64,000 bases of DNA, taken from Nitrincola schmidtii (GTDB lineage: Bacteria; Pseudomonadota; Gammaproteobacteria; Pseudomonadales; Balneatricaceae). Location: the NCBI RefSeq assembly GCF_008973715.1, contig NZ_WBOL01000001.1, positions 124,001 through 188,000 on the forward strand, in the 5' to 3' direction. The notes under the pieces were generated by a model, which saw nothing but the letters and a program-made list of their open reading frames with translations, ran no database searches and was not told where the DNA came from. The position numbers were made by a program, and so were the translations under genes. Positions 8,735 through 18,157 of the stretch are shown in pieces (the stretch's first letter is position 1; each line of letters opens with the position of its first letter).

Positions 8735-9972
8735 AGCCTTCACATTATCAGACCTTAAGTACCAGCGAATTACTAGCAGATCATAGCTGGTTCAACCGCC
8801 GCCTTTTCAGTGCAGTTCTTAAAAGACTACCCGAACTTGAATACGGTACGCTGGATTTAGAGTTACCTAACGGCCAGCAAATTCAATTTGGTAAAGCTCG
8901 TGAAGGTGAACCCAGAGCAGAAATTCGCCTAAACTCCTTTCGCCCACTAAAGCGCTTACTAACCGGTGGACAGTTGGGCATGGCAGAAAGCTACATGGCA
9001 GGTGAATGGGATAGTCCCGATCTCGTTTCGTTAGTCTGTTGGGCACTGGGCAACGAACAACGCATGCCCGATCTTAGCGATGGTAAACTGTGGCTTCGAA
9101 CACTGAATCGTATCCTGCATTGGCGTCGTGCCAATACCAAACGCGGAAGTCGTCGCAATATCGCCTACCACTATGATCTAGGTAACGATTTTTATCAGTT
9201 ATGGCTAGATCCGAGCATGACTTATTCTTCAGCATTATTTACCACGCCGGAATTGAGCTTAAATGAAGCTCAAGAAGAAAAGTATCGTCGTATTGCGACC
9301 TTGCTGGATCTGAAACCCGGTCAAACCGTGCTTGAAGTCGGTTGTGGCTGGGGTGGCTTTGCGGAGCTAGCCGCGAAAGAGTTTGGTGTTAAGGTTGAAG
9401 GCATCACGCTTTCGCGTGAGCAACTAATTTTTGCACAAGAGCGGATTAAAAAAGCAGGGCTAGACTCTTTATGTCGCTTTAGTTTAACGGATTACCGAGA
9501 TGTAATTGGTACTTACGATCATATCGTGTCGATTGAAATGTTTGAAGCGGTCGGAGAAGAGAACTGGTCTACCTACTTCCAGACACTCAAAAAACGACTC
9601 AAGCCAGGTGGTCGTGCTGTACTGCAGGTCATTAGTATTGATGATAACCGTTTTGATAGCTACCGTAAGAACCCAGACTTTATTCAACGTTATATTTTTC
9701 CGGGTGGCATGTTGCCTAGCCCAGAGCGCTTACAACACTCGTTAGAACAGCAAGGATTGCAGCTTGAACAAAGTCAGTTCTTTGGTCTGGACTATGCGCA
9801 AACCCTTGCCATTTGGCGTCACCAGTTTATTGAGCAGTGGCCGCGTATTCAAACACAAGGGTTTGACGAGCGTTTCCGTCGTATGTGGCTTTATTACTTA
9901 GCTTATTGTGAAGGCGGTTTTCGGTATAAAGCCATCGATGTTGGATTTTACCAGCTTACTCACAGCGAATGA
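8731..9972 (+). CDS. cfa: Cyclopropane-fatty-acyl-phospholipid synthase family methyltransferase
   Basis: This 413-residue SAM-dependent methyltransferase acts on unsaturated acyl chains of membrane phospholipids. After an N-terminal lipid-binding region come the HYDLGNDFYQLWLDPSMTYS segment and the SAM motif VLEVGCGWGGFAELAAKEFG, then FPGGMLPS and the C-terminal WRHQF helix region. All of these match the CFA synthase family. A Cfa homologue is a member of the singlet-oxygen sigma regulon in Rhodobacter, which fits the promoter upstream of this operon. Whether it makes cyclopropane or another methylated fatty acid cannot be decided here. It overlaps DUF1365 by ATGA. Confidence 0.92.
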   Translation: MKPSHYQTLSTSELLADHSWFNRRLFSAVLKRLPELEYGTLDLELPNGQQIQFGKAREGEPRAEIRLNSFRPLKRLLTGGQLGMAESYMAGEWDSPDLVSLVCWALGNEQRMPDLSDGKLWLRTLNRILHWRRANTKRGSRRNIAYHYDLGNDFYQLWLDPSMTYSSALFTTPELSLNEAQEEKYRRIATLLDLKPGQTVLEVGCGWGGFAELAAKEFGVKVEGITLSREQLIFAQERIKKAGLDSLCRFSLTDYRDVIGTYDHIVSIEMFEAVGEENWSTYFQTLKKRLKPGGRAVLQVISIDDNRFDSYRKNPDFIQRYIFPGGMLPSPERLQHSLEQQGLQLEQSQFFGLDYAQTLAIWRHQFIEQWPRIQTQGFDERFRRMWLYYLAYCEGGFRYKAIDVGFYQLTHSE

Positions 9973-11327
9973 GTACACTCTCACGCCAACAACTCTGGAA
10001 CTACGCACTGCCAGCATTACCTCTGGCAGTGCCTACCGTTGCAGTTTATATCTTACTACCGACTTACTACGTAGAAGAAATAGGCTTATCACTATTCTTA
10101 ACCGGTTTAGTGTTAATGTTGGCTCGGTTAACCGATGTTGTTACCGATCCTTTGATCGGTCGCTGGCTTGATTATGCCTCTCCAAAGCAATTTAAGTGGA
10201 CACTGGCATTAGGTGGATTGCTTTGCATTCCTGCACTGATGTTACTCATAGATCCACTGGAAGCAGCCCCTGCGATTTCGTTGATGATGGGTGCGCTGTT
10301 ACTGTATTTAGGTTGGACGCTCGTTCAAGTTCCCTACATTACCTGGCTTAGCCATTTAAGTTCAAATAGCTACCAACGCTCTAGAGCTGTTTCCTTAAGA
10401 GAAGGGTTAACCCTGATTGGGTTGCTTATCTCTGCCAGCATCCCATTATTACTGCTACTTGGATGGTCTACACGACAAATGCTCTGGAGCATGGCGATCT
10501 TTACCATCGCATTCGGTGCCTTAGCTATCTATCGTCTTTTAATGAAAGTCCCCGCCCCTGTCAGTCGTGCGGGGCTTGAATTGGGACATTGGCGAGAGGT
10601 TCTAAATAACACACCGGCCATGCGCTTAGTCTCTGCTTGGTTTATCAATGGGGTCGCGAATGGTATTCCTGCGGTACTCTTTCCTCTATATATCACCTCG
10701 GTGCTGGGGCTTGAGGCTGCCCAACGCCCTATCTTTATCTTGATCTACTTTGTTGCAGCCTGCTGTGCTTTGCCGCTGTGGCTAAAGTTAAGTCAAACCT
10801 ACGAGAAGATTCTGTTGTGGCAAATCGCCATGAGCATCGCACTCATCGCTTTTATTCCTGCCGCTTGGCTGGGTCCTGGTGATGCTTATTTATTTGGCAT
10901 CATCTGTATTATCACCGGCGCGGCATTGGGTGCCGATCTAGCCTTGCCCCATGCTATTCAAGCCGAAGTGACCGATTGGGATCGCTTTCGCTATCGCCGT
11001 CGGCAAACCAGTTTATTGTTTGCGCTTTGGAATGCAGCCACTAAATTAGCCCTTGCCTTTGCTGCCTTAATTGCCTTAGGGCTTCTTGAACTCTCTGGCT
11101 TCAACACAGAAATGATCGCACCTGTACTTGCCTTAGGTATGATCTACGCACTACTACCCGGCGTACTTAAAGCCATTGCCGTTGCTCTTTTATGGAAATT
11201 TCCTTTGAGCAACCTTCACCATCAAGCGATCATTCGACGTCTTGATCAACGCGAAAAACGGAGACCCTTGGATGAAACGTCTACTGCTGCTGTGCATGAT
11301 CATCCTTTTGATTCTCACCGGGTGTAG
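9969..11327 (+). CDS. MFS transporter (glycoside-pentoside-hexuronide-like)
   Basis: This 452-residue integral membrane protein has about 12 predicted helices. The loop motif RLTDVVTDPLIGRWLDYASP and later DWDRFRYRRRQTSLLFALWN are typical of the GPH/MFS_2 group of cation symporters. The substrate is unknown; lysolipids or lipid precursors are plausible because its neighbours modify fatty acids, but this is inference only. It overlaps cfa by four bases. Its last 56 bases overlap the start of the downstream lipoprotein gene in another frame. Confidence 0.85.
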   Translation: MSTLSRQQLWNYALPALPLAVPTVAVYILLPTYYVEEIGLSLFLTGLVLMLARLTDVVTDPLIGRWLDYASPKQFKWTLALGGLLCIPALMLLIDPLEAAPAISLMMGALLLYLGWTLVQVPYITWLSHLSSNSYQRSRAVSLREGLTLIGLLISASIPLLLLLGWSTRQMLWSMAIFTIAFGALAIYRLLMKVPAPVSRAGLELGHWREVLNNTPAMRLVSAWFINGVANGIPAVLFPLYITSVLGLEAAQRPIFILIYFVAACCALPLWLKLSQTYEKILLWQIAMSIALIAFIPAAWLGPGDAYLFGIICIITGAALGADLALPHAIQAEVTDWDRFRYRRRQTSLLFALWNAATKLALAFAALIALGLLELSGFNTEMIAPVLALGMIYALLPGVLKAIAVALLWKFPLSNLHHQAIIRRLDQREKRRPLDETSTAAVHDHPFDSHRV

Positions 11328-11853
11328 CCATATGAAAATTGATGAATTCGATAACCGCGAACCCAACTTAGTGCTTGAGGAATATTTTTCTGGCCGAGTT
11401 TATGCCTGGGGTATTTTTGAAGACCGATTCGGTAACTTACGTCGTGAGTTTTTAGTAGAAATTGATGCCTTTATGGATGGCGAAACCTTGGTATTAGATG
11501 AGTACTTTTTATACTCAGATGGCGAAGAGGATCGTCGTATATGGCGAATTAATTCGCTCGGCGATGGTCGCTACGAAGGACGCGCTGATGATATTGTGGG
11601 AACCGCTGAAGGGCAAGTCCGTGGCAATGCCTTAAGTTGGCGTTACCGAATGGATCTAAAAGTTGGTGACGGTTCGTGGCGAGTTGCTTTTGATGATTGG
11701 ATGTATCTACAACCGGGTGGTGTGTTAATGAACAGAGCTAGCGTTCGTAAATGGGGAGTAGAATTAGGTCAAGTAACCTTATCCTTTATGCGTGCTGATC
11801 AACTAAATGAACCACCTTTTAGTTTAATTCCCTCCACTGAAGGCAATGATTAG
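11272..11853 (+). CDS. DUF3833 family lipoprotein
   Basis: The 193-residue product starts with MKRLLLLCMIILLILTGCSH, a short lipoprotein signal with lipobox LTGC. The remainder matches DUF3833 (EYFSGRVYAWGIFEDRFGNL; GRADDIVGTAEGQVRGNAL). I place the start at 11272, where GGAG precedes the ATG and the signal peptide begins; an ATG at 11242 would add a charged extension. Family members accompany the cfa/oxidase/DUF1365 genes but have no known activity. It lies within the 3' end of the MFS gene and ends 6 bases from a convergent gene. Confidence 0.85.
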   Translation: MKRLLLLCMIILLILTGCSHMKIDEFDNREPNLVLEEYFSGRVYAWGIFEDRFGNLRREFLVEIDAFMDGETLVLDEYFLYSDGEEDRRIWRINSLGDGRYEGRADDIVGTAEGQVRGNALSWRYRMDLKVGDGSWRVAFDDWMYLQPGGVLMNRASVRKWGVELGQVTLSFMRADQLNEPPFSLIPSTEGND

Positions 11854-11859
11854 ATAACA

Positions 11860-12297
11860 CTATTTAGCTGACATGCGCTTACGTATTTGACGGAGCAACA
11901 GCCCTAACAATGGTAAGCGCATGTAAATAGGTGCACTGTCCCAATAATCAATATGCTCTATTACCCTTCCCTGAGTTAAATCCATCGAAATTCTTGAAGC
12001 TCCATCCACCGATAGCAGCCCAATCACCGGTAACGTGGCATTAAACTGCCAGCGCAACCAAGCATGATCATCAAACACATTTTGTTCATAGACGTTAAAA
12101 GCAGGTCCATCGGTATGTTCAAACATCTCAGACAAGATCTGCTTCATCTTGTTAAAATCTCTAACGTCGTTGAATGGGTCTTTAAAATGAATATCGTCAC
12201 TAACGATGGCTTTGAATTGATCTAGCGTTTCGGGTGTTAAGTTAGAAAATAGATCGCAATAACGGTGACATAACTCTACTGCAGCTTGAGGTGACAT
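11860..12297 (-). CDS. SnoaL/NTF2-like family protein
   Basis: This 145-residue protein has the cone-shaped NTF2-like fold signature: an N-terminal helix pair (LCHRYCDLFSNLTPETL), IHFKDPFNDV, then WRWQF-like strands (HAWLRWQFNATLP) and ISMDLTQGRVIEHIDYWD. It contains the D-P-F motif common in SnoaL-like proteins. These are either small enzymes or ligand-binding partners, and the function here is unknown. AAGGA lies seven bases upstream of the ATG. It follows the SDR gene by 20 bases, so the two are probably an operon related to the neighbouring stress cluster. Confidence 0.82.
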   Translation of the reverse strand: MSPQAAVELCHRYCDLFSNLTPETLDQFKAIVSDDIHFKDPFNDVRDFNKMKQILSEMFEHTDGPAFNVYEQNVFDDHAWLRWQFNATLPVIGLLSVDGASRISMDLTQGRVIEHIDYWDSAPIYMRLPLLGLLLRQIRKRMSAK

Positions 12298-12317
12298 GTT
12301 CCATCCTTAAAATCCGT

Positions 12318-13088
12318 TTAGGATTTTGTAATCAGTTGCTTAGTGAGCTTAAAGTACACGGAATAAGGTAATCGCTTTAGCAACTTCAGCAAGATAACAA
12401 ACCGAGTAGGAAAGGCAATTTCAAATTGTTTCTTTTCTAGCCCAGAAATGATTCTGGCGGCTGCCGGTTCTGGATCAATCAGAAAGGGCATTTCAAAGGT
12501 ATTTTTATCGGTCAATGGTGTTCGCACAAAACCCGGATTAATCAGTGAAAGATCCACCCCTTTTAATTTAAGTTCTGGATAAAGTGCTTCTGAGGCATTA
12601 ATCAATGCTGCTTTACTGGCTCCATAGGCTGCTGCGGTCGGTAAACCTTGATAACCGGCAACGGAAGCAACCACACCTATATGACCTTGACCTCGCTGAC
12701 AAAATGCTGGGATCACACTGGCAAGACAGTTAACCACACCATGAAAGTTTACCTTCATTAAGCGTTCAAAGATGGCGGGATCAAAGTTATCTAGACTAAT
12801 CGGCTGATGATCACCTGCATTCAGTAACACCAAATCAGGTAAGCCGTATGTTTCTACTAAACTTTCCCAAGCAGCTTTAACAGAATCCAAGTCAGTAACA
12901 TCACAGGGTAGCGGATGAATAGATCCTGAAATATTTCCGGCGCCAACCTCATCACAGGCTTGCTGCAACTTACCCGCATTACGACCGCTGATCACGACAT
13001 CAACACCCGATTTAGCTAGCTGTCTAGCCACTTCCAAGCCAATACCGCTTCCACCGCCAGTGATCCATACGGTCTGCCATGATGACAT
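12318..13088 (-). CDS. Short-chain dehydrogenase/reductase
   Basis: The 256-residue product is a classical SDR oxidoreductase. It has the cofactor motif TGGGSGIG near residue 10, LLNAG at about 90, a catalytic serine in GVVASVAGY, and YGASK as the YxxxK catalytic pair. The C-terminal tail is hydrophobic and basic (FVILLKLLKRLPYSVYFKL), suggesting membrane association as in some lipid-acting SDRs. The substrate is unknown. It is the middle gene of a three-gene leftward set between the DUF6134-like and NTF2-like genes. Confidence 0.9.
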   Translation of the reverse strand: MSSWQTVWITGGGSGIGLEVARQLAKSGVDVVISGRNAGKLQQACDEVGAGNISGSIHPLPCDVTDLDSVKAAWESLVETYGLPDLVLLNAGDHQPISLDNFDPAIFERLMKVNFHGVVNCLASVIPAFCQRGQGHIGVVASVAGYQGLPTAAAYGASKAALINASEALYPELKLKGVDLSLINPGFVRTPLTDKNTFEMPFLIDPEPAAARIISGLEKKQFEIAFPTRFVILLKLLKRLPYSVYFKLTKQLITKS

Positions 13089-13094
13089 GATTGG

Positions 13095-13823
13095 TTAACC
13101 CCCAATGGTAAGATTGATAAGACGAATGCGGGAATCGTCACGAGCACTAAATTCCATACCTAACCAACGACCATTCTCATCATACCAAGTTTGTGTGTCT
13201 TCTAACTCGCCACCCAAACGATATAAACGAACCGCCACCTCTTCACCTCCAGCCGGCGCTTTCGTATCGCCTAAAAACTCAACGGATAAACGACTCGATT
13301 CACCTGTCAGTGTATTTAGCACAGCTTCTTGCGACAAAATAGCGATGTTCCAGTGATTGGTTGTGATTAAATCATTCGGCAACCAACGTGTTTCATCTCC
13401 TTCAACAAGACGCAGCTGATCGCCCTCTAGAAAAGCACTTAAGCGAGTTAAATCTCCGTCATCGTTAACCTGAACTTCTAATTGTTGTAACACACCATCT
13501 TTCCACCACTCAATCGCTTGATAGTTGTAACGATAATTAAATACGGCCAACACGCGAATATGAAGATCCATCTCAACATCCACTCGCAACATGCCTTGTT
13601 CTTCGCTAAATTCAAGACGATGAGAACCTATAGAACGCCCGCTTCGATAAACATCAAACTCTACTTTTTGACCATAAAGTGCAAAAACTTGCTCGGGTGT
13701 GGTAATACGAGGAGCGGTTGACGCCGACACAGCGGCCCATACTGGAATAGTTATCAATAACCATAGCACAGCAATGATGACAAAACGGAAACTGGTCTGT
13801 CGGTAGAAAACTGCTTGATTCAT
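13095..13823 (-). CDS. DUF6134/DUF3108-like exported protein
   Basis: This 242-residue protein has an N-terminal hydrophobic signal (residues about 14-32, ending WAAVSA). A beta-rich region follows (EFDVYRSGRSIGSHRLEF; YNYQAIEWWKDGVL) that resembles the DUF6134/DUF3108 group of periplasmic proteins. The function is unknown. The ATG directly follows the T-tract of a hairpin, so its only Shine-Dalgarno candidate (GAGGG) lies in the 3' arm of that hairpin. The SDR gene follows 6 bases downstream, making a likely operon. Confidence 0.72.
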   Translation of the reverse strand: MNQAVFYRQTSFRFVIIAVLWLLITIPVWAAVSASTAPRITTPEQVFALYGQKVEFDVYRSGRSIGSHRLEFSEEQGMLRVDVEMDLHIRVLAVFNYRYNYQAIEWWKDGVLQQLEVQVNDDGDLTRLSAFLEGDQLRLVEGDETRWLPNDLITTNHWNIAILSQEAVLNTLTGESSRLSVEFLGDTKAPAGGEEVAVRLYRLGGELEDTQTWYDENGRWLGMEFSARDDSRIRLINLTIGG

Positions 13824-13871
13824 AAAAAACCCTCTGTGTAGAAAACCTAAAAGCTTTTTACGTACAGAGGG
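13824..13871 (-). terminator. Rho-independent terminator-like hairpin upstream of the DUF6134-like gene
   Basis: On the minus strand CCCTCTGT (13871-13864) pairs with ACAGAGGG (13837-13830), with an inner AAAA/TTTT segment, followed at once by six T residues. It lies 40 bases after the stop of the sCache chemoreceptor gene and would end that transcript. Its T-tract touches the ATG of the next gene. Confidence 0.75.
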
Positions 13872-13910
13872 CTTGTTTGGATTTTGATGATTGCGTTATC
13901 GCGCTGTTCG

Positions 13911-15590
13911 TTAAATTCTAAATCGTGCGACCAGCGTATTGAGTCGCTGTTGCAATACTGTGATACGATCAGACGTATCTGCAAGTTCATCGGTATTACG
14001 CTTACCATGCTCTGCAGTATCAGCAATTTTTTGGATGCTTTGACTCACTTCATTCGCTACTGCGGTTTGCTCCTCAGCAGCACTGGCAATTTGCGTGTTC
14101 ATTTCAGTAATCGTCCCCACAGAATAGGCTATCGTATTCAGCGAGTCATTTGCCTGAGCTGCCAGATTAACCGTTTCACTGGTAGTTTCTCTGCTTCGCT
14201 TCATTACCGAAACGGCATCTCGCGTACCTTCTTGCAGTGCGTTAATTATTTGCTGAATTTCTTCAGTGCTTTGCTGAGTTCGATTAGCCAAGGTACGTAC
14301 TTCATCCGCGACCACCGCAAAACCTCGCCCATGCTCCCCTGCGCGCGCTGCTTCAATAGCCGCATTTAATGCCAACAGATTGGTTTGATCGGCAATGTTA
14401 TTAATTACACTAATCACACTGCCAATCGCTTCAGCATTATTACCCAGAAGTTCTATGACATCAGCAGCACGGTTAACGTCAGTGGCAAGACGATTAATCG
14501 CTTGAATGGTTTGACCCACAACTTGCTGACCTGCTCTCGCTTCTTTATCCGCTTCCAGTGCTGCAGAAGCCGCTTTTGAAGCACTGCCAGCAACTTCTTC
14601 CACCGCTGCAGACATTTCATGAATAGCAGCCGCAACTTGAGTTGTTTCGGATTGTTGTAAAGATGAATCTTCATGGCTGCGACTGACAACCACTTTCATC
14701 ACCTCAGTTGACTCGCTCAAGCTTTCAATTGATGCTTTGACTTCTTTAACCAGCTGGTGAATTTTGTCAGTAAAGACGTTGAATTCTTGGGCAACTTGTC
14801 CAATCTCATCATCACTAATCACTTCTAAGCGCTTGGTCAGATCACCTTCACCTTCAGCAATATCTTTTAAGGCTTTAGAGGTTTGTTCCGCTGGTCTCAC
14901 GATGCGTTGCCCAATAATTAATACAGCAATGCAGGCTAACGCCAAAATAAGTAAAGCACTTAAGGAAATACGTATTAACGTCTGACTAACCTGAGCATCA
15001 AGAATCGCTTGCTGAGCGGCAACGGCTGCATCTACATCATCGATATAAAAGCCAGTTCCAACGATCCACTGGTTACCCAACATGGCCTCTGCGTAACTGA
15101 GCTTAGGCGTTAATCCGTTTCGAGTAGGTTCGTCCCAAATATAGCCAACATACCCTCCCCCTTTTAACCCTTCTTGGATTAAATCACGCACCAACCTGAC
15201 CCCTTCAGGATCAGCTAAATCGTATAAATTACGACCTTCAAGTTGTGGGGACATACCATGAATCAAGGTGTTACCAGATTGATCGAACGCAAACATATAA
15301 CCATCAGGTCCAAAACGCATACTGCGCAATACCGCTCGGGCAGAATCTAATTGTTGAGCACTGGGGTTAGCTGATGACAGATAAGGTTTGACTGCCGTCA
15401 TGGCAATTTCTACGTGATGGAGCAAGGCTTCGCGCTTACTGTCCATCAAGGAATCTCGAACCCGTTCAATCTCTTCAGCACCCGATTGTCGCATCTGATG
15501 ATTCACCAGTAACAACAAGCCAATTGAAATAATTAACACAGGTACAAGCGACATGAGCAAGAGCTTTGACTTCAACTTCATGGATTTCAT
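13911..15590 (-). CDS. Methyl-accepting chemotaxis protein with sCache sensor domain
   Basis: This 559-residue chemoreceptor has membrane helices near residues 8-27 and 205-226. Between them lies a periplasmic single-Cache (sCache_2) domain with [19 protein letters not shown] and [18 protein letters not shown] linker and the conserved signalling hairpin tip [20 protein letters not shown] follow. It lacks the C-terminal xWxxF-type CheR tether (it ends LVARFRI). Ligands of this sensor class are often small carboxylates, but none can be assigned here. It is monocistronic, distant from the che operon, and ends in the hairpin at 13824-13871. Confidence 0.93.
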   Translation of the reverse strand: MKSMKLKSKLLLMSLVPVLIISIGLLLLVNHQMRQSGAEEIERVRDSLMDSKREALLHHVEIAMTAVKPYLSSANPSAQQLDSARAVLRSMRFGPDGYMFAFDQSGNTLIHGMSPQLEGRNLYDLADPEGVRLVRDLIQEGLKGGGYVGYIWDEPTRNGLTPKLSYAEAMLGNQWIVGTGFYIDDVDAAVAAQQAILDAQVSQTLIRISLSALLILALACIAVLIIGQRIVRPAEQTSKALKDIAEGEGDLTKRLEVISDDEIGQVAQEFNVFTDKIHQLVKEVKASIESLSESTEVMKVVVSRSHEDSSLQQSETTQVAAAIHEMSAAVEEVAGSASKAASAALEADKEARAGQQVVGQTIQAINRLATDVNRAADVIELLGNNAEAIGSVISVINNIADQTNLLALNAAIEAARAGEHGRGFAVVADEVRTLANRTQQSTEEIQQIINALQEGTRDAVSVMKRSRETTSETVNLAAQANDSLNTIAYSVGTITEMNTQIASAAEEQTAVANEVSQSIQKIADTAEHGKRNTDELADTSDRITVLQQRLNTLVARFRI

Positions 15591-15699
15591 TAATAGATTT
15601 CCGGTTTTAAAGGTTGTTGAATTACTGGATCTATAACGCTACCTCACAGTAAGATGACGCTTTAGAAACAATTAGTTTGGTTTATACAGGAAATCCATT

Positions 15700-16278
15700 A
15701 TGAAATTAAGTTTTTTGGGCATTATACTTTTGTTCTTTGTAGGGTCATTTCAGCTTCATGCAGCCGATGAACCGGTTCAAGTTCGATTTATTACCAATCA
15801 GGGTGATATTGAACTGACGCTTGATCCCGTTAATGCTCCGATCACAGTAGCCAATTTTCTAAACTATGTTGATCAAGGCTTTTATGATGGCTTAATTTTT
15901 CATCGTGTTATTCCGAACTTTATGATTCAGGCAGGTGGCTTTGACGTGAATTTACAACGTAAAGAAACTGCAGCCCCAATTGCTAATGAATCAACCAATG
16001 GACTCAGCAACACCCGTGGTACTATTGCGATGGCAAGGACCAATGATCCAGATAGTGCAACGTCACAGTTTTTTATTAATGTGGCCAATAACGGTAATTT
16101 AGATGGGCATCCGTTACGCCCAGGATATGCCGTATTTGGTCAAGTCAGTGCAGGACATGATGTGGTGTTTGCCATTTCCAGAATGCAAACGCGTTCACGT
16201 GGTGGACATCAAAATGTACCAACCACACCGGTGATTATTGAGCGCGCTGAGCGGGTTCAGCAGGTTGTTGAAGAGTAA
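15700..16278 (+). CDS. ppiA: Periplasmic cyclophilin-type peptidyl-prolyl isomerase
   Basis: The 192-residue protein has a cleavable signal peptide (MKLSFLGIILLFFVGS to about LHAA, residue 21). A complete bacterial cyclophilin domain follows: FHRVIPNFMIQAGGF, GTIAMARTNDPDSATSQFFI and GYAVFGQV, with the catalytic arginine in FHR. It is closely similar in layout to E. coli PpiA and would catalyse proline isomerisation during periplasmic folding. The ATG is preceded by CAGGAAAT. It is divergent from the chemoreceptor gene and convergent with the thioesterase gene. Confidence 0.92.
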   Translation: MKLSFLGIILLFFVGSFQLHAADEPVQVRFITNQGDIELTLDPVNAPITVANFLNYVDQGFYDGLIFHRVIPNFMIQAGGFDVNLQRKETAAPIANESTNGLSNTRGTIAMARTNDPDSATSQFFINVANNGNLDGHPLRPGYAVFGQVSAGHDVVFAISRMQTRSRGGHQNVPTTPVIIERAERVQQVVEE

Positions 16279-16299
16279 TCACGGAGAAGTGCCGAGCAC

Positions 16300-16761
16300 T
16301 CATTGTAGATTAGCGGTTTTCAGACGTGCTAAATAGCTACCTTGTAAAATGAGTGCCGGTTGATCTTTTTCAGTAATAACAACCTCCAACAGCATACGTG
16401 CACGACCCTTCTGCTTTAGTTGCAGTTGAAATTCCTGACACATCTCATCAGAAGGCAATTGAACCCTTGCGGTAAAGTCTTGTGTGACTGGACGAAGGTA
16501 TTTCGCCTGACTCTCAACCACCATTGCTTCGCAATCAAGACCAAGCGCTTGAGTGTACCGTGTAATTAAACTCCAACCTGCAAGTGTTGCAAGTGCAGTG
16601 GTGGCGCCAGCGAATCCAGTTCCTTTGTCATTTTTGTTGGGATCTAAAGGCGCAGATAACGATAAGACACCTTCAGAATATTCACAGTGGGTGATACCCA
16701 TGGCTTGAGTCATCGGTATCATTTCGTTTAACCAAGTTAAAAATGGATCCTTTTGACTCAT
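16300..16761 (-). CDS. YiiD C-terminal-type thioesterase family protein
   Basis: This 153-residue hotdog-fold protein resembles the YiiD C-terminal thioesterase domain (LSAPLDPNKNDKGTGFAGATTALATL, then KYLRPVTQDFTARV). It would be predicted to hydrolyse an acyl thioester in the cytoplasm, but the substrate is not known. It stands alone, without the acetyltransferase domain found in YiiD itself. Its ATG overlaps the stop of the upstream nitroreductase gene (ATGA), so the two are translationally coupled. Confidence 0.82.
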   Translation of the reverse strand: MSQKDPFLTWLNEMIPMTQAMGITHCEYSEGVLSLSAPLDPNKNDKGTGFAGATTALATLAGWSLITRYTQALGLDCEAMVVESQAKYLRPVTQDFTARVQLPSDEMCQEFQLQLKQKGRARMLLEVVITEKDQPALILQGSYLARLKTANLQ

Positions 16762-17318
16762 GACTTACCCCACAACTGCACAAACTCGCCCACTGCAGGA
16801 CAGGGTACAATCTTATGTTTACGCGCTTTGCCAAGGTAAATAAAGCCAACTATCTGTTCATTCGCTTCAAGACCTAGACGCTGGTTTACCCAACCATTAA
16901 AAGCCATTTTCCCACTACGCCATATCGCATCTACACCCTGAGCAAATGCCGCTAATACCAAGCCATGAGCCGCACAGCCTGCCGACAATTGCTGTTCAAT
17001 TTCAGGCACTTTGGGATGAGGTTGCAAGGTTGCAATCACCACGACGATGGTGGGTGCTCGCAATGGGGCATTTTGTAATTTTTCCAGCTCAGCTTCTGTA
17101 AGCGGATCACCTGATTGTTGAGCCGCTTCAACAAACACCTGACCTAATTTTTGACGCCCCTCACCTTCAATTTGTAAGAAACGATAAGGACGCATACCGC
17201 CGTGGTCTGGCGCTCTTAAGGCGGCACGATACATTATATCCAATTGATCTGCTGTCGGAGCGGGAAGATCCAATACAGGGGATGAAACTCGGTTTAACAA
17301 CAGATCAATGCTATTCAT
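16758..17318 (-). CDS. Nitroreductase family protein (YdjA-like)
   Basis: This 186-residue FMN-dependent nitroreductase-fold protein is of the small YdjA type. An N-terminal RVSSPVLDLPAPTADQL is followed by RAALRAPDHGGMRPYRFL (flavin phosphate contacts) and a C-terminal FIYLGKARKHKIVP strand. The group reduces nitroaromatics or quinones with NAD(P)H in vitro; the physiological substrate is unknown. CAGGAC precedes the ATG. It sits 14 bases after queF and is coupled to the thioesterase gene. Confidence 0.88.
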   Translation of the reverse strand: MNSIDLLLNRVSSPVLDLPAPTADQLDIMYRAALRAPDHGGMRPYRFLQIEGEGRQKLGQVFVEAAQQSGDPLTEAELEKLQNAPLRAPTIVVVIATLQPHPKVPEIEQQLSAGCAAHGLVLAAFAQGVDAIWRSGKMAFNGWVNQRLGLEANEQIVGFIYLGKARKHKIVPCPAVGEFVQLWGKS

Positions 17319-17332
17319 AAGGTAGTCCTGGT

Positions 17333-18157
17333 TTATTGTCGAGACAAACGTGGATTGGTGGGTTCCGATGCAATGCTTGAGCGATAAGGATTAATATCTA
17401 ATCCTCCACGACGAAGATAGCGCGCATAGACAGTCAGTTTTTGCGGTTTACAACGCTGCCAGATATCCATAAAAATATTTTCAACACACTGCTCGTGAAA
17501 GTCACCCTTCTCTCGATAGGAAATCAGGTATGCCAAGAGTCCGGTATGGTCTATTGCAGGCCCTTTGTAGCGTATCTGAATACTCGCCCAATCTGGCTGA
17601 CCAGTCACTGGACAATTGGATTTGAGTAAATGACTGACGAGTGATTCTTCTACAACACGATGAGAAATCACTAAACACTCAGGTGCTGGCGTGTAATGCA
17701 TTACCGTCAGTGGTAAATCGTCGATACACTCACCTTGCAAACGTTCAATCGGTGAAGTTTCATTGACTTTGTATAACTTGACCTGTACCTGAGCGCCAGC
17801 AGCCTGACTGAGATCTTGCTGCATCTTTGCTAGCACTTCTTTTTCTGAGGCGAACTGGGTCAGGTTGAATGAATTCAGATACAGCTTGAAAGACTTAGAT
17901 TCGATGATATGGCTAGAGTTTGACGGTATACGAAACTCACCAATTCTAACCAACGGTTTACCTTCTGGGTTTAACCAGGAAATTTCGTAAGCATTCCACA
18001 GATCAACACCTTTAAATGGCAGAGAATCTCGTTGAATCCCTCTTTCCTGCCAATTCAAATGACGGTCTATGGGATAGAGCAATGACGGATCATATTGATT
18101 GATGTAAGTCGTTTCATGACCCAATGGTGAGCTGTTTACTACGTCCTCTTCTCGCAT
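17333..18157 (-). CDS. queF: NADPH-dependent 7-cyano-7-deazaguanine reductase
   Basis: The 274-residue product is the two-domain (long) form of QueF. It reduces preQ0 to preQ1 in queuosine biosynthesis for tRNA wobble modification. Visible motifs are the substrate-binding IESKSFKLYLNSFN in the N-terminal half and the catalytic cysteine in SNCPVTGQPDWAS. DHTGLLAYLISYREKGDFHE follows. The ATG shares one base with the stop of the permease gene (TAATG) and is preceded by AAGGGGAT, suggesting coupling to the ABC genes upstream. Confidence 0.96.
   Translation of the reverse strand: MREEDVVNSSPLGHETTYINQYDPSLLYPIDRHLNWQERGIQRDSLPFKGVDLWNAYEISWLNPEGKPLVRIGEFRIPSNSSHIIESKSFKLYLNSFNLTQFASEKEVLAKMQQDLSQAAGAQVQVKLYKVNETSPIERLQGECIDDLPLTVMHYTPAPECLVISHRVVEESLVSHLLKSNCPVTGQPDWASIQIRYKGPAIDHTGLLAYLISYREKGDFHEQCVENIFMDIWQRCKPQKLTVYARYLRRGGLDINPYRSSIASEPTNPRLSRQ

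Noticed and set aside
13884-14369. 161-codon open frame on the plus strand
   Set aside because: It is antisense to the highly conserved signalling domain of the sCache chemoreceptor; the composition is a shadow of that gene and there is no ribosome site.
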